Below are positions 46,693 to 59,662 of a DNA stretch of 64,000 nucleotides, in pieces; positions within the stretch are counted from its first letter, which is position 1; every line of letters begins with the position of its first letter. The translations under genes and the position numbers were made by a program. This stretch comes from Colletotrichum lupini (lineage: Eukaryota > Ascomycota > Sordariomycetes > Glomerellales > Glomerellaceae). The notes beneath the pieces are model-generated. The model was not told the origin of the DNA and did not search any database. It saw only the letters and a list, made by a program, of their open reading frames with translations. The stretch lies in assembly GCF_023278565.1 (NCBI RefSeq), contig NC_064680.1, forward strand, positions 1,488,001 to 1,552,000, in the 5' to 3' direction.

Positions 46693-48419
46693 TCATATGG
46701 GGTAGAGAAACTGCTTATTCTGCAGATCCGTCAGGTCCAAAACCGCCAAATCGACCTTGACCCGGATCGTCTCGCCGCCCTCGTCGACCTGCTCAACCCA
46801 CCCGTCCCGCTCATCCTCGCTCAGCCCAGCAATATACTCCAACCGCTCCTTGTTCCTCCTCACGAGTATGAACCGGATGATCCACAAAATCACCGGCGTC
46901 CCGATCCAGCTCACCGAGATCATGGACGCCCACGCGCCGTAGAACCGCGGCGCGTTGGCCGGCACCCAGATCTGCGGCGACACGAGGTTGCCGACGCTGT
47001 ACCCCAGCATGAACATGACGTTCCGCGTCAGCTTCTTGGTGTACCCGGCCGCCGTGGACGTCGTCCACCCCAGCGCGATGATGTACGTCACGCCGTACGT
47101 CGCCGCCGCGAGGATCAGGCACGCCAGGAGGCCGATCTTGCGGTCCCAGGGGACCGTGACCATCGCGACGCCGCCCGCGACGGCGGGCATGCACCAGAGG
47201 GTCCCGTGGAGGGCGAGGTTGCTGGGCCAGCGGCGGAGGGCGAGGGTGGCGACGACGCAGCAGAGGATGCCGAAGGCGCCGCCCGCCGCGGCGACGAGGG
47301 TCGAGCCGAGGGGTTTGATGCCGATGGAGGTGGTGATGAGGTTCTTTTGGCCGTAGTTTAGGTTGTTGGAGTACATTAGCGTGAAGGACTGCAGGGCGAA
47401 GAGCCAGGATACGGGGTCGCGGAGGGTCTCGACGACCTGTTCGCGCTTGAAGCGCTTTTGCTCGATGGAGCTCTGCTGCGCGGCGTGGACGCGGCGGATG
47501 ACGTGGATTTTCTCTTCCAAGGTGAGGAAGCGGGCCTCGGCCGGGTTGGAAGGGTACTCGAACCAGACCCAGGCCGCGAGGAAGAGCGTGAGGCCGCCGG
47601 TGACGATGTGGAGGAGCTTCCAGGGGAGGACGGGCCCCTCGGCGTAGAGGAGGCCGTAGGAGAGGAAGCCGGTGACGAGGGGCGCGGCCTGGCAGGTGAT
47701 CCAGAGGACGGGCTGGAGGTAGGACTGCTCGCGGCGGTTGAAGAACATGCCGATTGTGATTTCCATCGCGGGGACGATTGTGGCCTCGGCGGCGCCGAGG
47801 AGGAGGCGGAGGACGATGAGGCCGGCGTAGGAGGTTGCTGTGCAGTGGAGGAAGATGAGGACGGACCAGATGAAGATCGTGATGGCTACGTATTTGCTAA
47901 ACGGGAGCTTTTGCATGAGGATGTGACCTGGCCATTGGAAGGCTAGGTAGCCTTTGAGGGTTGGGTGTTTGTGTCAGTTTCTCGCTGGAAAGGTTGTTGT
48001 GTAGGCGGAAAGGGGATGTGTAGGTGAGTTTTGCTTACCGACGTAGAACATCGTGTTCAAGTTGTTGTATTGGGCTTGTCTGATTCCCGTTTCCTCAAAG
48101 AGGCCCAAGATAGCTGCATAACCGAGCGTCGACTTGTCGACCTGGGGAATAAGTCACGGTTAGCTAACTGCTCATCACACAAACCCAGGTTCCATCGCGA
48201 TCAACTTACAAAAAGCATGATGTTGATGGCCGAGAGGAGAGTCATGACGCGGAGATAGAGCTTCCTACGAATCTTCTTCTCCATCTCGGGCGTCAGGGGA
48301 CCGAACTCGTCGCCATGCTGCTCGAGGAGTCGCAGCGTCACGTCGGCGTTCTTCTCCGAGACGGTCTTGCCCTTCGACGTAGACGTCACCTTGGGCTCGA
48401 TCTCTTTCTCGTCGGCCAT
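46693..48419 (-). CDS. MFS permease, anion:cation symporter family (Dal5/Tna1-like)
   Basis: Three exons, 48210-48419, 48039-48141 and 46693-47951, encode 523 residues. The family pattern is clear: [14 protein letters not shown], then [38 protein letters not shown], a [17 protein letters not shown] helix, and [17 protein letters not shown] with MFFNRREQ. This is the allantoate/nicotinate/pantothenate permease group, which imports small organic anions with protons at the plasma membrane. The aspartate usual in the first helix (NxxDRxxLG-like) appears as [13 protein letters not shown]. The substrate is not determinable; nitrogen or vitamin uptake is usual. Confidence 0.88.
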
Positions 48420-49265
48420 GACTTGGGTGATTTCGTTGATCGAAAACTACGATCAAGTGCACTTTCGTGAGGTATAAGTGCGCAAAGCCCGAGGAAAAGA
48501 TTCCATTTAGGCTCCATGCAAAGCATGCTCTCAAAGGGAAGCCATCAGCGAACACCTGCGATCTTTAACCTCGTAGCCTCCATGGCATCAATAACTGTTG
48601 TGGGTCCCATCAAAATGTCGTTATCGAAGGATGTGATAGACTATGTTCTTCTTGTCGTCTCATTCTGCGAGGTTAGTGGTGAGCCGGGTCTCGCCAAGCA
48701 GCCAATGCGCGATGTCTCTCCGCTATCACGCAATACCCTGCGCCGGTCATCCTCCCGCCCTTCACTCCGAGATTTTACCAACTATTTGAACAGTATTGGG
48801 AAATTTCGTGGCATCACTGCACGCATCCAAGCAAGCTACCAGTCTTCCGGTCGGAGCTAGAGCAAGTCTCGTGCAGCGCGCTTGTTGTGCATGGCGTAAA
48901 GGCCGATTTCTCGGCCTTAGACAAGGGTCGGAATACGGCCGACGACGCCTCTACATGCATTTTTTGCAGGGACGAGAGTCATTCAAACAGCTGATTCTGG
49001 CCATGGAAGAAGGGAAAACCCCTCAGAATTAAGTTTGTTATCAAGTAGCTCTATCTGGAAAGAGTGGGATCACTCTCCCGGCAACCGTTCGGCTCAAAAA
49101 GCTCGGTCGACCGGAGGAGAGACTTGGACCAACATCCCGGAAGGCCGACGGCCCCACATCAGCGCCGTCTCCTAAACTTACCTTGACTCACCCTCATACT
49201 CTGCAGTGTAGAATCCAAGTATACCTCTACCTGCCCAATCGCCTGCAACAACCCAAGAAAATTAC
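48420..49265. other. Intergenic region, permease promoter and esterase 3' flank
   Basis: About 850 bp with only short frames lacking coding features. It includes the permease promoter. Confidence 0.4.
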
Positions 49266-50524
49266 TCAAAGACATTGAGAGTACCACTGGTTCGCGGCCT
49301 GGCAAGTATACGGGCTCGCGCAGGCGGTACACCCGCTCCACCCGCTCCCGCCGCATTGGCCCCACCTCGCAACCGTGCACCCTCCGGTCGGCGGCGCGCT
49401 CGCCGTCGACGTCGCCGGTGGTGCCGCCGAGGTCTGCGTCGTCGTTCCCGGCTGCGTGGAGCCGCCCTGCGAATGTCAGTCAAGCTCTACTCTTTGAAAG
49501 AGAAGGGAAAGAAACGGAGAGCGAAATCACACTCACCGTAATCCCAAACCACTTCAAATCCTCAGCCCCCATAACAGGCACACTATGCCCGACCCCCGTC
49601 CCGTAAATCCCCTCCAAGTTCGGCCCGTACACGTACTTTGTATACTGCTCGCTCGGCGTGCCGGGCAGCGTCTGCTGCGGCGTGAGGCTGTACCCGAACA
49701 CGCCCGTCCACTGCTTGATCGTCTCGTTCCAGTTCTGCGGGTACAGCGTCGTGTCGGCGCTGCCGTGGTAGATTTGCATCCGGGGGCGGCTGCCGCTGTA
49801 TCCGGGGTACATGTTGAGCGCCGTCTGGGCCCAGGCCTGCTGCGAGGCGATGGACTGGCCCTGGCTGCAGGTCGAGTTCCAGCCGTTGACGGTGCCGGTG
49901 TAGAAGCAGCCCGCGGGGACGCCCGAGTAGGCTATGCCGGCGGCGAAGAGCTCTGGGTAGGTTGCTGCCATGACGTTCTAAGTTTGTTAGATTTTAGCAG
50001 AATGTCACTTGTTAAGATGAAGAGTCTCTCTCCTTTACTCTATATGTCTTTCGACAAAAGCTACTGTTTGGAAAATAGAAACTCACCGTCATCATCGCCC
50101 CCGAAGATGTCCCCGTCACGAATACCTTGCTCTTGTCACCTGCATATTTATCGAGCGTATACGTCACCATGTTCGCAATGGCATTACTGTTTCCGCCGCC
50201 GTCATGCGTCAGGGACGCGGTCGAACTGACGTCCCAGCACGTACCAGAGTACGGCGACTCCGGGTAGATGACAATCAGCCCGTAGGTGTCGGCGTACCCT
50301 TTGTAGGGCGTGTTGGAGTAGTACGCGCTCGCGGTGCCGGAGCAGTAGTGGATCGCTACGATGATGGGTGGGCTCGCCGCGAGCTTGTCCGGGACGTAGA
50401 TGTACATCTTTGCGCCCGACGGGTTGGCACCGAAGGAGGTCACCTGTTGGAGGGAGGCGGCGCTCGTGAGGGAGGGCGCGAGGAGGCCTGCGAGAGCCGT
50501 GGTTAGGAGGGTGAGAGGCCTCAT
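49266..50524 (-). CDS. Acetylxylan / feruloyl esterase (CE1) with C-terminal CBM1
   Basis: Three exons, 50087-50524, 49537-49977 and 49266-49466, encode 359 residues. A signal peptide ([22 protein letters not shown]) is followed by a CE1/PHB-depolymerase-type alpha/beta hydrolase with the nucleophile elbow GTSSG (S140), [18 protein letters not shown] and the likely catalytic histidine in [11 protein letters not shown] Ser/Thr/Pro/Ala-rich linker leads to a complete fungal cellulose-binding module, [15 protein letters not shown]...[14 protein letters not shown], encoded almost entirely in the last exon. The enzyme is secreted and removes acetyl or feruloyl groups from xylan while bound to cellulose. 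It points to life on plant material. The substrate split between acetyl and feruloyl cannot be decided from sequence. Confidence 0.92.
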
Positions 50525-51813
50525 TGTGAGATTCGATCTTTTTCCCTTTTCTCGCTCTGTTGTAAACTCTAGTGGGTGGGTTTTTGGACCCGAACTTGGT
50601 GAAGAACAGCTGTTCTTCGTGTCTTTGGGTGGTAGGCCATGGACATCGTCTTATATATGCAACTTTCCCTTTTAAGGTCTGCGAAAGTGGGTGGCGGACG
50701 CAATGATTCCGAAGAATTGCGGGCTAGTGGCTGCGTCGTCACCTCCATCTATCAACAATCTCGGGCGTCTGAAAAGAGACAAAGTCATAAGATTTGCCAG
50801 AATTGAGCTGTAGAGCTTCTGACATTCTGATTCGAGTCCCATCAGTGTTGCCCTCGTGAGAGGGTATTCGTCGGTTGTTACTCGACCGTTCGAGGCGGTC
50901 GGTCAGCGATTGAAAATCACAAATCTCTTCCGCTTGCGCTTTTGAGCCCAGCCTGCCATTCAAACCTAGTCCGGTCTACGGTATTCATAGAACAAAAAGA
51001 TTGCGGACCGGATGATGTGTCTGTCTCCGGACCCTGGATTGGGAAGTAGTGACGCTACACGAATGGGGACCCCCAGCGATTCTGCCACTTAGTCTCTGCT
51101 ACTTCATTCAGTCCAACACTGCGACGTTCCCCATTTCTCGGGTCAACGGAAGTATCGTTTCTAGAAACCGTTCATACGCTGTACAAAGCCCATGATAGCA
51201 GGCTGTAAACATTGGAGAAAATCCACGTGGAGGGTGGTGACAGTGAGGTTCCATTTAGCCTGAATGCGGTCAGCAGTTGAGCCTCTCTATAAAGGCTTGC
51301 AACCGGGAGTACCTTCACATGAGAAGGGTGTCGTCGTGTATTCGTACGATCCATCCGAGAGAGTAGAATACTCCCTGAGAAGAAGGGTACTCGAGTCAAA
51401 TTTTCTCTCCTGTCATAAGAGGCACAAGGGGAACGTGGCCGAGGGGTATGAGGGGGGAGTCTTTGTATGAAGCCGAAAGTCCTCGAGCCTTACTCAACCT
51501 AATCTTTTGTTCGATTCCCTACAGAGGTCCCCTTTTCTCGTCTCCTTCTCTCCTTTCTTCATTTTCTCTATTTGGGTCTGATCTAAACGGAAACCTTAAG
51601 GCCGGGTCCCACTTTGATAGAAACCCAGGCACCGCTACCAGATAGTCATCCCATGAGACGATGATTCGATTCAAGTCAAGGAGAACTACGTTTCTCGACC
51701 TTCGCCTAGAGTTTGATCTGACATCGTATAAGCAACTTGTAGACTGGCCTAGTGTGAGAGACCTTCATTGGTGTCTCGTCAACAGTCCCGACATAACTCG
51801 TGGATGCGCCTGT
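50525..51813. other. Intergenic region, esterase promoter and GNAT 3' flank
   Basis: About 1.3 kb, with the esterase promoter at its left side. Only short open frames occur, with no protein features. Confidence 0.4.
50651..50659 (-). promoter_or_regulatory. Candidate TATA box of the esterase gene
   Basis: The minus strand reads GCATATATAAGACG about 130 nt upstream of the start codon, a usual position for an inducible fungal gene. This is a consensus match only. Confidence 0.4.
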
Positions 51814-52601
51814 TCATGCCTGCCGTCCATTAATCATCGTCAAATCCAGACGCATAAGCGTACCAAGCCAAGCAGGTTCATTAGTACGCGCAAAAGCAAA
51901 GTCGTCAACGACAACAAATCCCTGCCGTTCATAGAACCTATTCTCCGTCATTAAAAACAATCACATCGTCTAACGCCACTCCTCTGTCGGACTCACCTGT
52001 TCAACTTCTTCTCGTTCCCAGCCCACGCATCAACATAAAGCACCTGCATGCCCTCCTCAACCCCATACTCCTTGGCCCGTCGGATGAGCGCCTCTCCAGC
52101 GCCCTTGCGATACCGTCCGGTCCTGTAATCCGTGACAATCACATCGAGGTACACGAAACTGTCCTTCTTCCCCTCCAACTCGTCGCGAATCTTCTCTTCT
52201 TTGTTAAATTGCCTCTTGACGTGACCCGGAAGCCAATTCGTGCGCATGAGCGCGGCGCCGACGGATACATAACGCTTCCCGTCCTCGGCGGCCCTGTACC
52301 GGAGGCCCGGCTCGTCTTGCCCGGCGTCGTGCGGGGTAATCGCCCCGGTCACCGTCGGGGACTGAACCTCAACTTCGGCAATAAAGATTCTCAAAGCATC
52401 GCCTTCGCCGGTAGTCCGGTACCTCTCCGACGCCGCGACGTCCTTAAGGGTTTCCTCGACGAAGCCGTCTTTCCGGCTAAAGGGCTGCGATCCCCACATC
52501 GCGCCGCTGCCCATGGCCGCGAGCGGCGCGAGTGTCGAGTCGAAGGCTTCTACGATGAATTCTGCATCGTGAGAGGCTAGGCCGGCGTCTCTGACGTTCA
52601 T
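51814..52601 (-). CDS. GNAT-family N-acetyltransferase
   Basis: Two exons, 51997-52601 and 51814-51937, encode 242 residues. The start MNVRDAGLASHDAEFIVEAFD begins with a strand and helix usual for GNAT folds. The central strand VYLDVIVTDYRTGRYRKGAGEALIRRAKEYG contains the acetyl-CoA pyrophosphate loop (RYRKGAGEAL). It is followed by VLYVDAWAGNEKKLNRFYERQGFVVVD, the family's typical end with NxxxxxFYxxxGF. It would acetylate a small amine or protein amine; the acceptor is unknown and no targeting signal is seen. The short second exon completes the fold. Confidence 0.82.
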
Positions 52602-55600
52602 TGTGGTTGTTCCTTAATAGTACGCTGCGGAGGTATTTTTCGGGGCCGGGTGGCGATGACATGGCAAGACAGAAAAGTGTCAGGGGAAGACCAGGGCTGA
52701 TGGTCCCCATTAACGTTGGATACTCACCTACCTATTCAAGGTATAGTCAGCATCGCTTGAATCCTTTCCCGCGTCGGTACCAACGAGACAGTGTTGAGAT
52801 AACCACACCTTTCAACCCGCGAATCAGGAGCGTCGAAAGCGGCATGGTTTTTGGTTCTTCGCTTGGGAAGAAACCCACGTCACGGGAACGAGTTCCGACT
52901 CTGATGAGTAGACGATGCAAGAAGAGATCGAACTTGACTTCATTGCGGTGATTGTATGCATTAAAGCGTAAGGCATCGTGTGCTCGAAGCTGCTCTCACC
53001 ATACCGCGATTCAGGTCTATCTACTTCCTGGTTTTTCGAATGTTACGCTTGTCGGTGGTGTCCACTCGACCAAGTAGAAACATGCTTTCCAGGTGCAAGG
53101 TGCGGTGGCAAGGATTCATCATTAGTGATGGGGTTTGATTGTATCTACGTTGTGAGATGTACCATCGGATTCTACTCAATGACGGCAACTCGAGATGAAC
53201 GGAAGTCTGAATACCAACTCGTGAGCCATTTCCACTAATACTCAACTCACCAAGTACTAATTTGGCGCTCGCTAACTTTGAACGTCTGCCAACACATATC
53301 GCTTTGCTTGCCATAACTAGATCACGGTACGTTGTCTACGTAATTCCAAGGACTCGAAGTCGACACGCCGTTCATGGAGACGGCGTGGCCGACTCACGTT
53401 GCGGAGCATCGTTGCACTACTGCACGAGGTGGACCCTGTCGCCGACGGCAGTTGCTCTCAGATATCAGATCAAACTTTGACACGTCTTGGCACAAAGAGT
53501 GAGGCGAGCTTTTCGCGGATGAGACTGCCTCGAGGCAAGCTTAGGCGGAAGCCGTTCGTAGCGGACTGCTTTCTTCAACGAGGACGCGATCCCTCGTAAG
53601 TGCTCAACTTGCTACGCCGGACAATGTTTTCAGACGTAGAGATGGGTCATACTCCTTCATTCCACGGCGTTGACGTCGTTGACCACTAGTGTGCCGACAT
53701 GTTAAGCCCTGGAATACCTGGGATCTAGCTAAGCTGTGTCTGCCGCATACAAGCGCTGATACTGTTGGGCATTGAGGCGCCTACGTTGGGTATGAATGCG
53801 AATTCGATGTTGAGCTATGCAATGGGATTCGATTTCAGTAGCTCAGAGAGTGGAAGGTAAGTGAATAGTGCATGCGAGTTCTGAGGCCATAATCTGTGCG
53901 TGATCGCACGGTCGGCCCACTTGTCGTCTTGAAACTGTCCGCTGCCGCCGGCATCGATCTGCGAGATCCATCGTCGTACTTCAAGTTGAAGAATGAAACC
54001 GAATCATAGTGACACTGAAGGGCAATCCCGCGTATTCTTGAAGAGTCGAGTCAGGCGGAGATTGTGGAACCGGCACCTGTGCTGTAAAAGCTGTCGACCT
54101 GCTATAACGAAGTCAGTAGAAATACCTGTCTGTGGAGAATAACCAGAGAAGCTCACAGACGTTTCCATTGCTTTTTGCTACTTGACGGCATGATCATACC
54201 TAGCGCAGTAAAATGCGGTCCTCAAAAATTGCAAGATACCCCGGATCGGGGACGCCGTGATTCTTGTAAGTTTTGACGAATACCGCCTGAAGGATTTTAG
54301 TCCTGAAGATGCAAAGAGGCACTCTAACAACGACAATTGCGATGAGACCGAGCGACAAGGCTCAGGTTCATCGTGGATACTGATCCCTTAATTCCATCGA
54401 AGAACCACGGTGTAGGTCTGATGACCATACTAGTGCTTGATGGGATTAGTCGGGCCCGTGGAAAGGTCGCTTGCTCACCCTCGGTCGTCTACTCACTTCT
54501 GAAGATTGAATTCTGGGCACATCCAGCTGTCAACTTCACCATCTTGCTCGTCACGGATTTGTGAGACTTTGATCCTGTGTCGGTCTATTGAGACTAGAGG
54601 CATCGACAAGCTTGCTAAGGGTTAGCTGCTACAGCTGCTCCTGGAGATGAATAAGTGTACGCCCTGACATAAGCAGACAAGAAGGCCGTGAATTCCGGGG
54701 CTTGTGAGGCTTCACTGGACTCTAGTTCTGAAAACTGAAGAGTAGTAGCACTCGCTGCGCCGACCGAGAACCGCTCTCCATGTCTTTTCCGAGAGGCACA
54801 GCAAAGTCAATTAAAAGGCAGGCCGAATCCGAAGACGAGGTACGAGTGCCGCGGCAACCCGGCCATCGTGGCATAATACCAGTGAGAGGTGGACATGAGG
54901 CGGCATGTTGAACATTGATGCTCCGCGCTTCTGTTGATGTACTTTATGGGTATTAGCAACACGTTAGGTTCCCCTTGCCTATTGGAAATAGAGAGGGAGC
55001 CAAGACACTGCTTGAGAGTGTGGCAGCAACGCTAAGGCTCTAAATATGTGGTTAATGGATTAATATGATGAAAAGCGGACGAAACGGCCTGTGATCCAGT
55101 TCACGCTCACTATTGAGCACTGAGGGGCGTCGACACAGGTCTTCATAAGTCGATGCCAATTCCGAGCGAGCCGTAGTGGTGGGAGTACTGGCCAGGAGAT
55201 TGATTGAAAGGCGTGAGAAGTGTGCGATGCTGTGGTCCATCCTTGTTGAGAAGTAGATTGAACGAATAAGAATAGGTGAAACAGAGTGAGAGTTCGTCGA
55301 ACGAAGGTCTGTGGGCATCAGGCCTTGGAGGCTTCTCCGTGCTCAACTTCAGGCGAGAGAAAGCGAAAACTACCGAATGAAGCATATTGCTGGCCGTCGC
55401 AAGCATACTTGTTGCAGAGGCGGGATGGTTTCTATGCGGACACAGTAGGGAAGCCGATGGAGAAGCCGGAAGCCTCGTGTGAGGGAACTGGAGAGACTTT
55501 CCGGAGGTATGTCCGGTGGCATACAAAGTGTACTGATCTCTGGCAAGCTCTGTCTATTGGCTTCTGTTGACTGGCGTTTGTGTACAGAAGAAGTTCATCA

Positions 55601-56406
55601 TGTTGCTGAAACCTTGCAAGCAGATGAAAGAGGCGATTCTCCGACGAGCCAAGAGGTTGCGTTGGCACATTCTTGAGATGATGTTGATGCCAAGTACGCT
55701 GGCTGTCTGCCCCGCGCCTGCCAATAGTTCAGAGATGTACCTAGTTACCTGGGGCAAAGAAGATACTTTGACACGGACTGAAGATCTCTTTCTTGGCAAG
55801 CACTTTCCTCACTATTGCCTTCCAATTAGATCCAAAATGTGAGTTACACTGGTACCTGGATCGTGACTTGTCGTGCTTGCAGCGGAAGGAAGCTCAATCA
55901 TCCCCAACAGCTTCCCCATCCTCCACTGGTTCAGGTCTGTAAGTAACTTCCCTCCTCACTGAGGTGGGGTGTTCCGTTGGAGCTTGCTGGCCGATTAGAT
56001 AAGAGCTCATGGCCCCTGCATGCCCGGTGGATCTGCTGCACCTGCTTTCAACGACTCTGATTTGCTCAAACGGTGCTATCTCGTACCTTGTACCTCTAAT
56101 AAGCGAGTGACGTCTCATTCCGACCCCACGCCCCGCTAGTCCGTTGTCACTGCTGCAGCATCACATGAACCCCTCTGACGGACCCGTGAACAACGACAGG
56201 AGAGTAACTTGCGCCGTCTCTACTGCTGACTCTCGGAACACTCTCCTTCACTCATACACATCTCCTTTGCGTAAGACATTACCAAAACCACCAGTAACCA
56301 CATCTCATGCCACCATATACATTCTAGAACTCGACGCAGTTCCTGCAACAACACCGCCCTGAACACTCGGCGGACCCCGCGCTGAGCCACGATCCGATTG
56401 CTCATC
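52602..56406. other. 3.8-kb region without a recognisable gene
   Basis: Composition is normal. Open frames are at most about 127 codons, lie on both strands and show no domain, signal peptide or convincing splicing. It must include the promoter of the GNAT gene (left) and of the PHAF1-like gene (right). No tRNA, repeat or RIP signature was seen. Confidence 0.4.
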
Positions 56407-58015
56407 ATGTCGCTCTTCACTGCGCAACTGCACCCAGGACGAGCTCTGGGGTTTCTTGGTTTGCATTAACTCTGCCTGATGCAGTACACACTCGGACGCT
56501 AACTCTATTGCTCGTCGCTTAGTTCTTGGAGCGTCCTTGCATGATGTCTTGACGCGACTGAAGGCCGAACCGCAACGCTTTCCACAACTCGACCTTGCCT
56601 ACTCCCGCGAGCAACCCGTCCAACAGCCCGTAACACTCAGCCTCCCTGCCAACGGCATAAGGCTACGATTCGACGGTCCGGAACAGCGTCTGCGCCTGAT
56701 AGAGATTGTCGACTTCACGAAGAATCATGTCACGTTTAAGGACCGTGATCTCGTCAAACCCGCCAACGCGCAGGGACCGCCATCGTCTCCAGTTCCCGGA
56801 GAATCTACCTCCGGCCCAACCTTCCGACAAATCTACCATCGCTTGCTCGGACCAACCTACGGTGGAGAGTACATACCCCCTACACCCGATTCTTCCGATA
56901 ACCTGGGTAACTACATACTGTCCTACCCTGGCGTTGCCTTTACCTTCCGACTGGCCGAGTCTGCATACTCCCCCAATAAGGATGTGGTGTCCCTGCTCTC
57001 TGCTGCGACAAGCCAGGTGCCCACTTCCATGGCTGTCTTCAGCGGAGACTCGTGGGCCCAAGCTCGAGAGAGCCTTTGGACAGAGGTTCTCCCGAGTGTC
57101 AAAACGGTTCCCGTTCTTCCAAGGGGGAAGGATGTCGTTCCCGATGAGATCTCGCTGGTCAAGATTCATGGTGGTGGGAAGCTCCAGTTGTTCCGCAAGT
57201 GGACCAACTCGTCCCTTTGGATCATCCTGGGAGAGACGAGCCCACAGGAGTTGATCGCTGAGCTCGGTCCCCCGAACGCTACTTATCGGAAGAACGACCA
57301 GAGGATGACAATACACAAGCTTCGGACGGCGAGCCACAGCAGAGCTCGGTCAAACGGCGCTGACCTGAGTCGGCCAGACGATCTCACTGACACTGACCAA
57401 TCATCTGCCAACACTGGCTCAGACGATTCCAACGATGAAGCCATCGAAGAAGACATCGCCGGAAACGTTTCTGGCGAATGTTTCTACAATTACTTCTACT
57501 TAGGATTTGATGTGTTGGTGTCTACTCCCTCGCCCCCATCAAGACCACCGCCTTCGCAACACGAGTCTCAAGTGCCGCCAGGAAAACCCATCAATTCGGA
57601 GTCTCCTGATCGACTGGTTGCTACGAAACTAGTCCTTCATGGTAACGTACCTGGATCATATGAGTTCAACAGACACCGTCGCTGCCGTTGGGAAGTTAGC
57701 TATCTTGACGATGGCTCTCCCGGTGCGGCGGCAAACTCAGAGACCAAGTTCACCGAGATTAAAGAGAGACTAAACGAACGGTGGAACAGCGCGTACCCTG
57801 AAGGCGACTTCAGAGCCCCCCAAAGAGGCATGGTGCTCAATAGGGGCTGGGGTGATAGCCCCGGCAGCAGCTGCGAATTTCTTGGAGGTTGGGAGGACAG
57901 TGGCGCCAAGAGATTTGATGGCAGCGACGATTCAACCACTACTCTTTTTGGATTCCCCGGCCTCGTGTTTGAGGTACTCAAGAACGATCATGTTAATACG
58001 GTGACTGTGTTTTAG
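56407..58015 (+). CDS. PHAF1 / UPF0183 (C16orf70-like) family protein
   Basis: Two exons, 56407-56458 and 56523-58015, encode 514 residues. The first exon supplies MSLFTAQLHPGRALGFL, which joins in frame to VLGASLHDVLTRLKAEPQRFP; a GCTAAC branch site lies in the 64-nt intron. The body matches the UPF0183 family: LSLPANGIRLRFDGPEQRLRL, HRLLGPTYGGEY, NYILSYPGVAFTF, ECFYNYFYLGFDVLVS and LVLHGNVPGSYEFNRHRRC. The human member PHAF1 associates with phagophores through WD-repeat and phosphoinositide binding, and a role in autophagy or vesicle traffic is likely here. A low-complexity serine/aspartate/proline insert (about residues 280-380) is usual in fungal versions. Confidence 0.82.
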
Positions 58016-58629
58016 GTTTGAGTTGGGCATAACCCTGGGGTCAGGTGGTCTGGCGATTGAGCGGGCAGGAATTGCAACGGCCACGGAGCTCCCAAATTGG
58101 CCGGGAAGACGAGGCTACAGAATGGCCACGATATCCCTACGAACAAGTTGGGGTTATGCTCAAATCCAGATGCATATTCAGACACCACCACTTCGCATCC
58201 CTTTTTTAGCCTCGTTCTTAGGCTTGTCCACCAACTCAACATGGAACAGCTATGACGTGGCTGATCTCAGATTATCACTTTGCGAGGCTTCTCTCCCATC
58301 CACTTGCAATACCCCATCTGATTTTGCATTCATGCAAGACAGACTTGGGTCTTTTCAGCTTTGTCCTCGCTTTACTTGACGGTCTGACTCGGGCCATGTT
58401 TCGGGAGCCAAGGGCTTCCATTGCATTGCGACCAGCACCTACCATGTTGTAAAGCTCCAGCAGCTCCGAGCTGGCCGCCCGTGTCGAACACCTCCGAAGC
58501 TGCATCGAAAACAATAAATAATACAGCTAGAAGCCTCCTATGGTCTGCGGTAGCATAGAACAGTTAGTTATTCATTGAATACCCAGAGATACCCCCCAAA
58601 GATACCCATATACCCCCCTCGTTCGCAAC
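58016..58629. other. Intergenic region, promoter of the GST-fold gene
   Basis: About 610 bp between two genes in the same direction. There is no gene in it. An odd ACCCAGAGATACCCCCCAAAGATACCCATATACCCCCC C-run stretch just before the next start may be part of its leader. Confidence 0.4.
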
Positions 58630-59662
58630 ATGGCAAAGAAGACCGCACCGGCAGGAGCCCAGAACACCAAGCAGAATGCTTTGGCTCTCAAGCGCTACCT
58701 TCCGCGCAAGCTTAGAGAAGCTGCCGAGGACGAAGCCGCAGTGGAGAAGGGAGTTGGACACGACCTGATCATCTACAGTTTTGATCGCCCTACCGGCCAG
58801 TATGGATACACGCCCTTTTCGATTCAACTGCGTCTTCGCCTGCGCCATGCCGGTATTCAGCACGTAGACCGCGCTGCCAACATCTTCCAGGCACCCAAGT
58901 ACCGGGTGCCCTATGTCAAGCTTGCCGACTCGGACGAGCTTGTGGGCGAGTCCCAGTTTATCATCAAGCGTCTTGTGCAGACCGGCAAGCTCCAGGATCT
59001 TAACAAGGAGCTCTCTCCCTCCGACCAGGCCAAGGATGCCTGCATCCGAGCTATGCTGGAGGATCGCGCTTACTTCCTCATTGTAAGGAGAACCCGCAAC
59101 ATGATAGTGATAGGAAACAGGAGCATACGCTAACGCTCAACGTAGTTGTACGAGAGATGGCGCGGCCAGTACGAGATGATGTGGCACGACGGCCCCTTCT
59201 CCCACTTTGTTTGGGGCGCCAAGCAGATCTCTACCCAGGCGGCTCGCGGCTACGTCAACTCGCAGCTGTGGTTCCAGGGTGTCGGCCGCTATTCTGACGA
59301 AGAGGTTAAGGCCTTTGCCACCGACGTTATCATGTCCCTGAACGGCTTTTGCGAGACCTCGCTGTCGAAGCTGAGCCTCGATTCGCGGGAGTCCCGAGAG
59401 CCCTTCTGGATCCTGGGCGGACAGCGTCCATCCGAGGCTGACTTCATCGTCTACGGCAACCTCGCCACCGTCCTCGGCACCACTGTGTAAGTAACGGCAT
59501 GGTCATGAGAAGGATGGAGTTCAAAGAGAAAGAGCTAACATATCGCGATACAGTAACCCCGTTCACGCTGCTCTCATCCGTGAGAAGCCCGCCTTGGTAG
59601 AGTACATGGGCCGCATCCACGAGCGTTTCTTCTCCGAGTACAAGTCACCTGTTCACGCTTAA
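58630..59662 (+). CDS. FAXC/metaxin-like GST-fold protein
   Basis: Three exons, 58630-59082, 59146-59486 and 59554-59662, encode 300 residues. After a basic 40-residue leader, a thioredoxin-like N-domain begins at HDLIIYSFDRPTGQYGYTPF, with YRVPYVKLADSDELVGESQFII as its end. This arrangement (IPYVEx..GESxxI) is found in metaxin, Tom37 and the failed-axon-connections family. The helical C-domain contains LYERWRGQYEMMW and GQRPSEADFIVYGNLATVLG. The usual glutathione-binding serine or cysteine is not evident, so a classical GST activity is doubtful. A membrane- or mitochondria-associated role is inferred from relatives. Intron 2 donor GT|GTAAGT leaves phase 2 and the last exon completes VNPVHAALIREKPALVEY. 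Confidence 0.82.
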
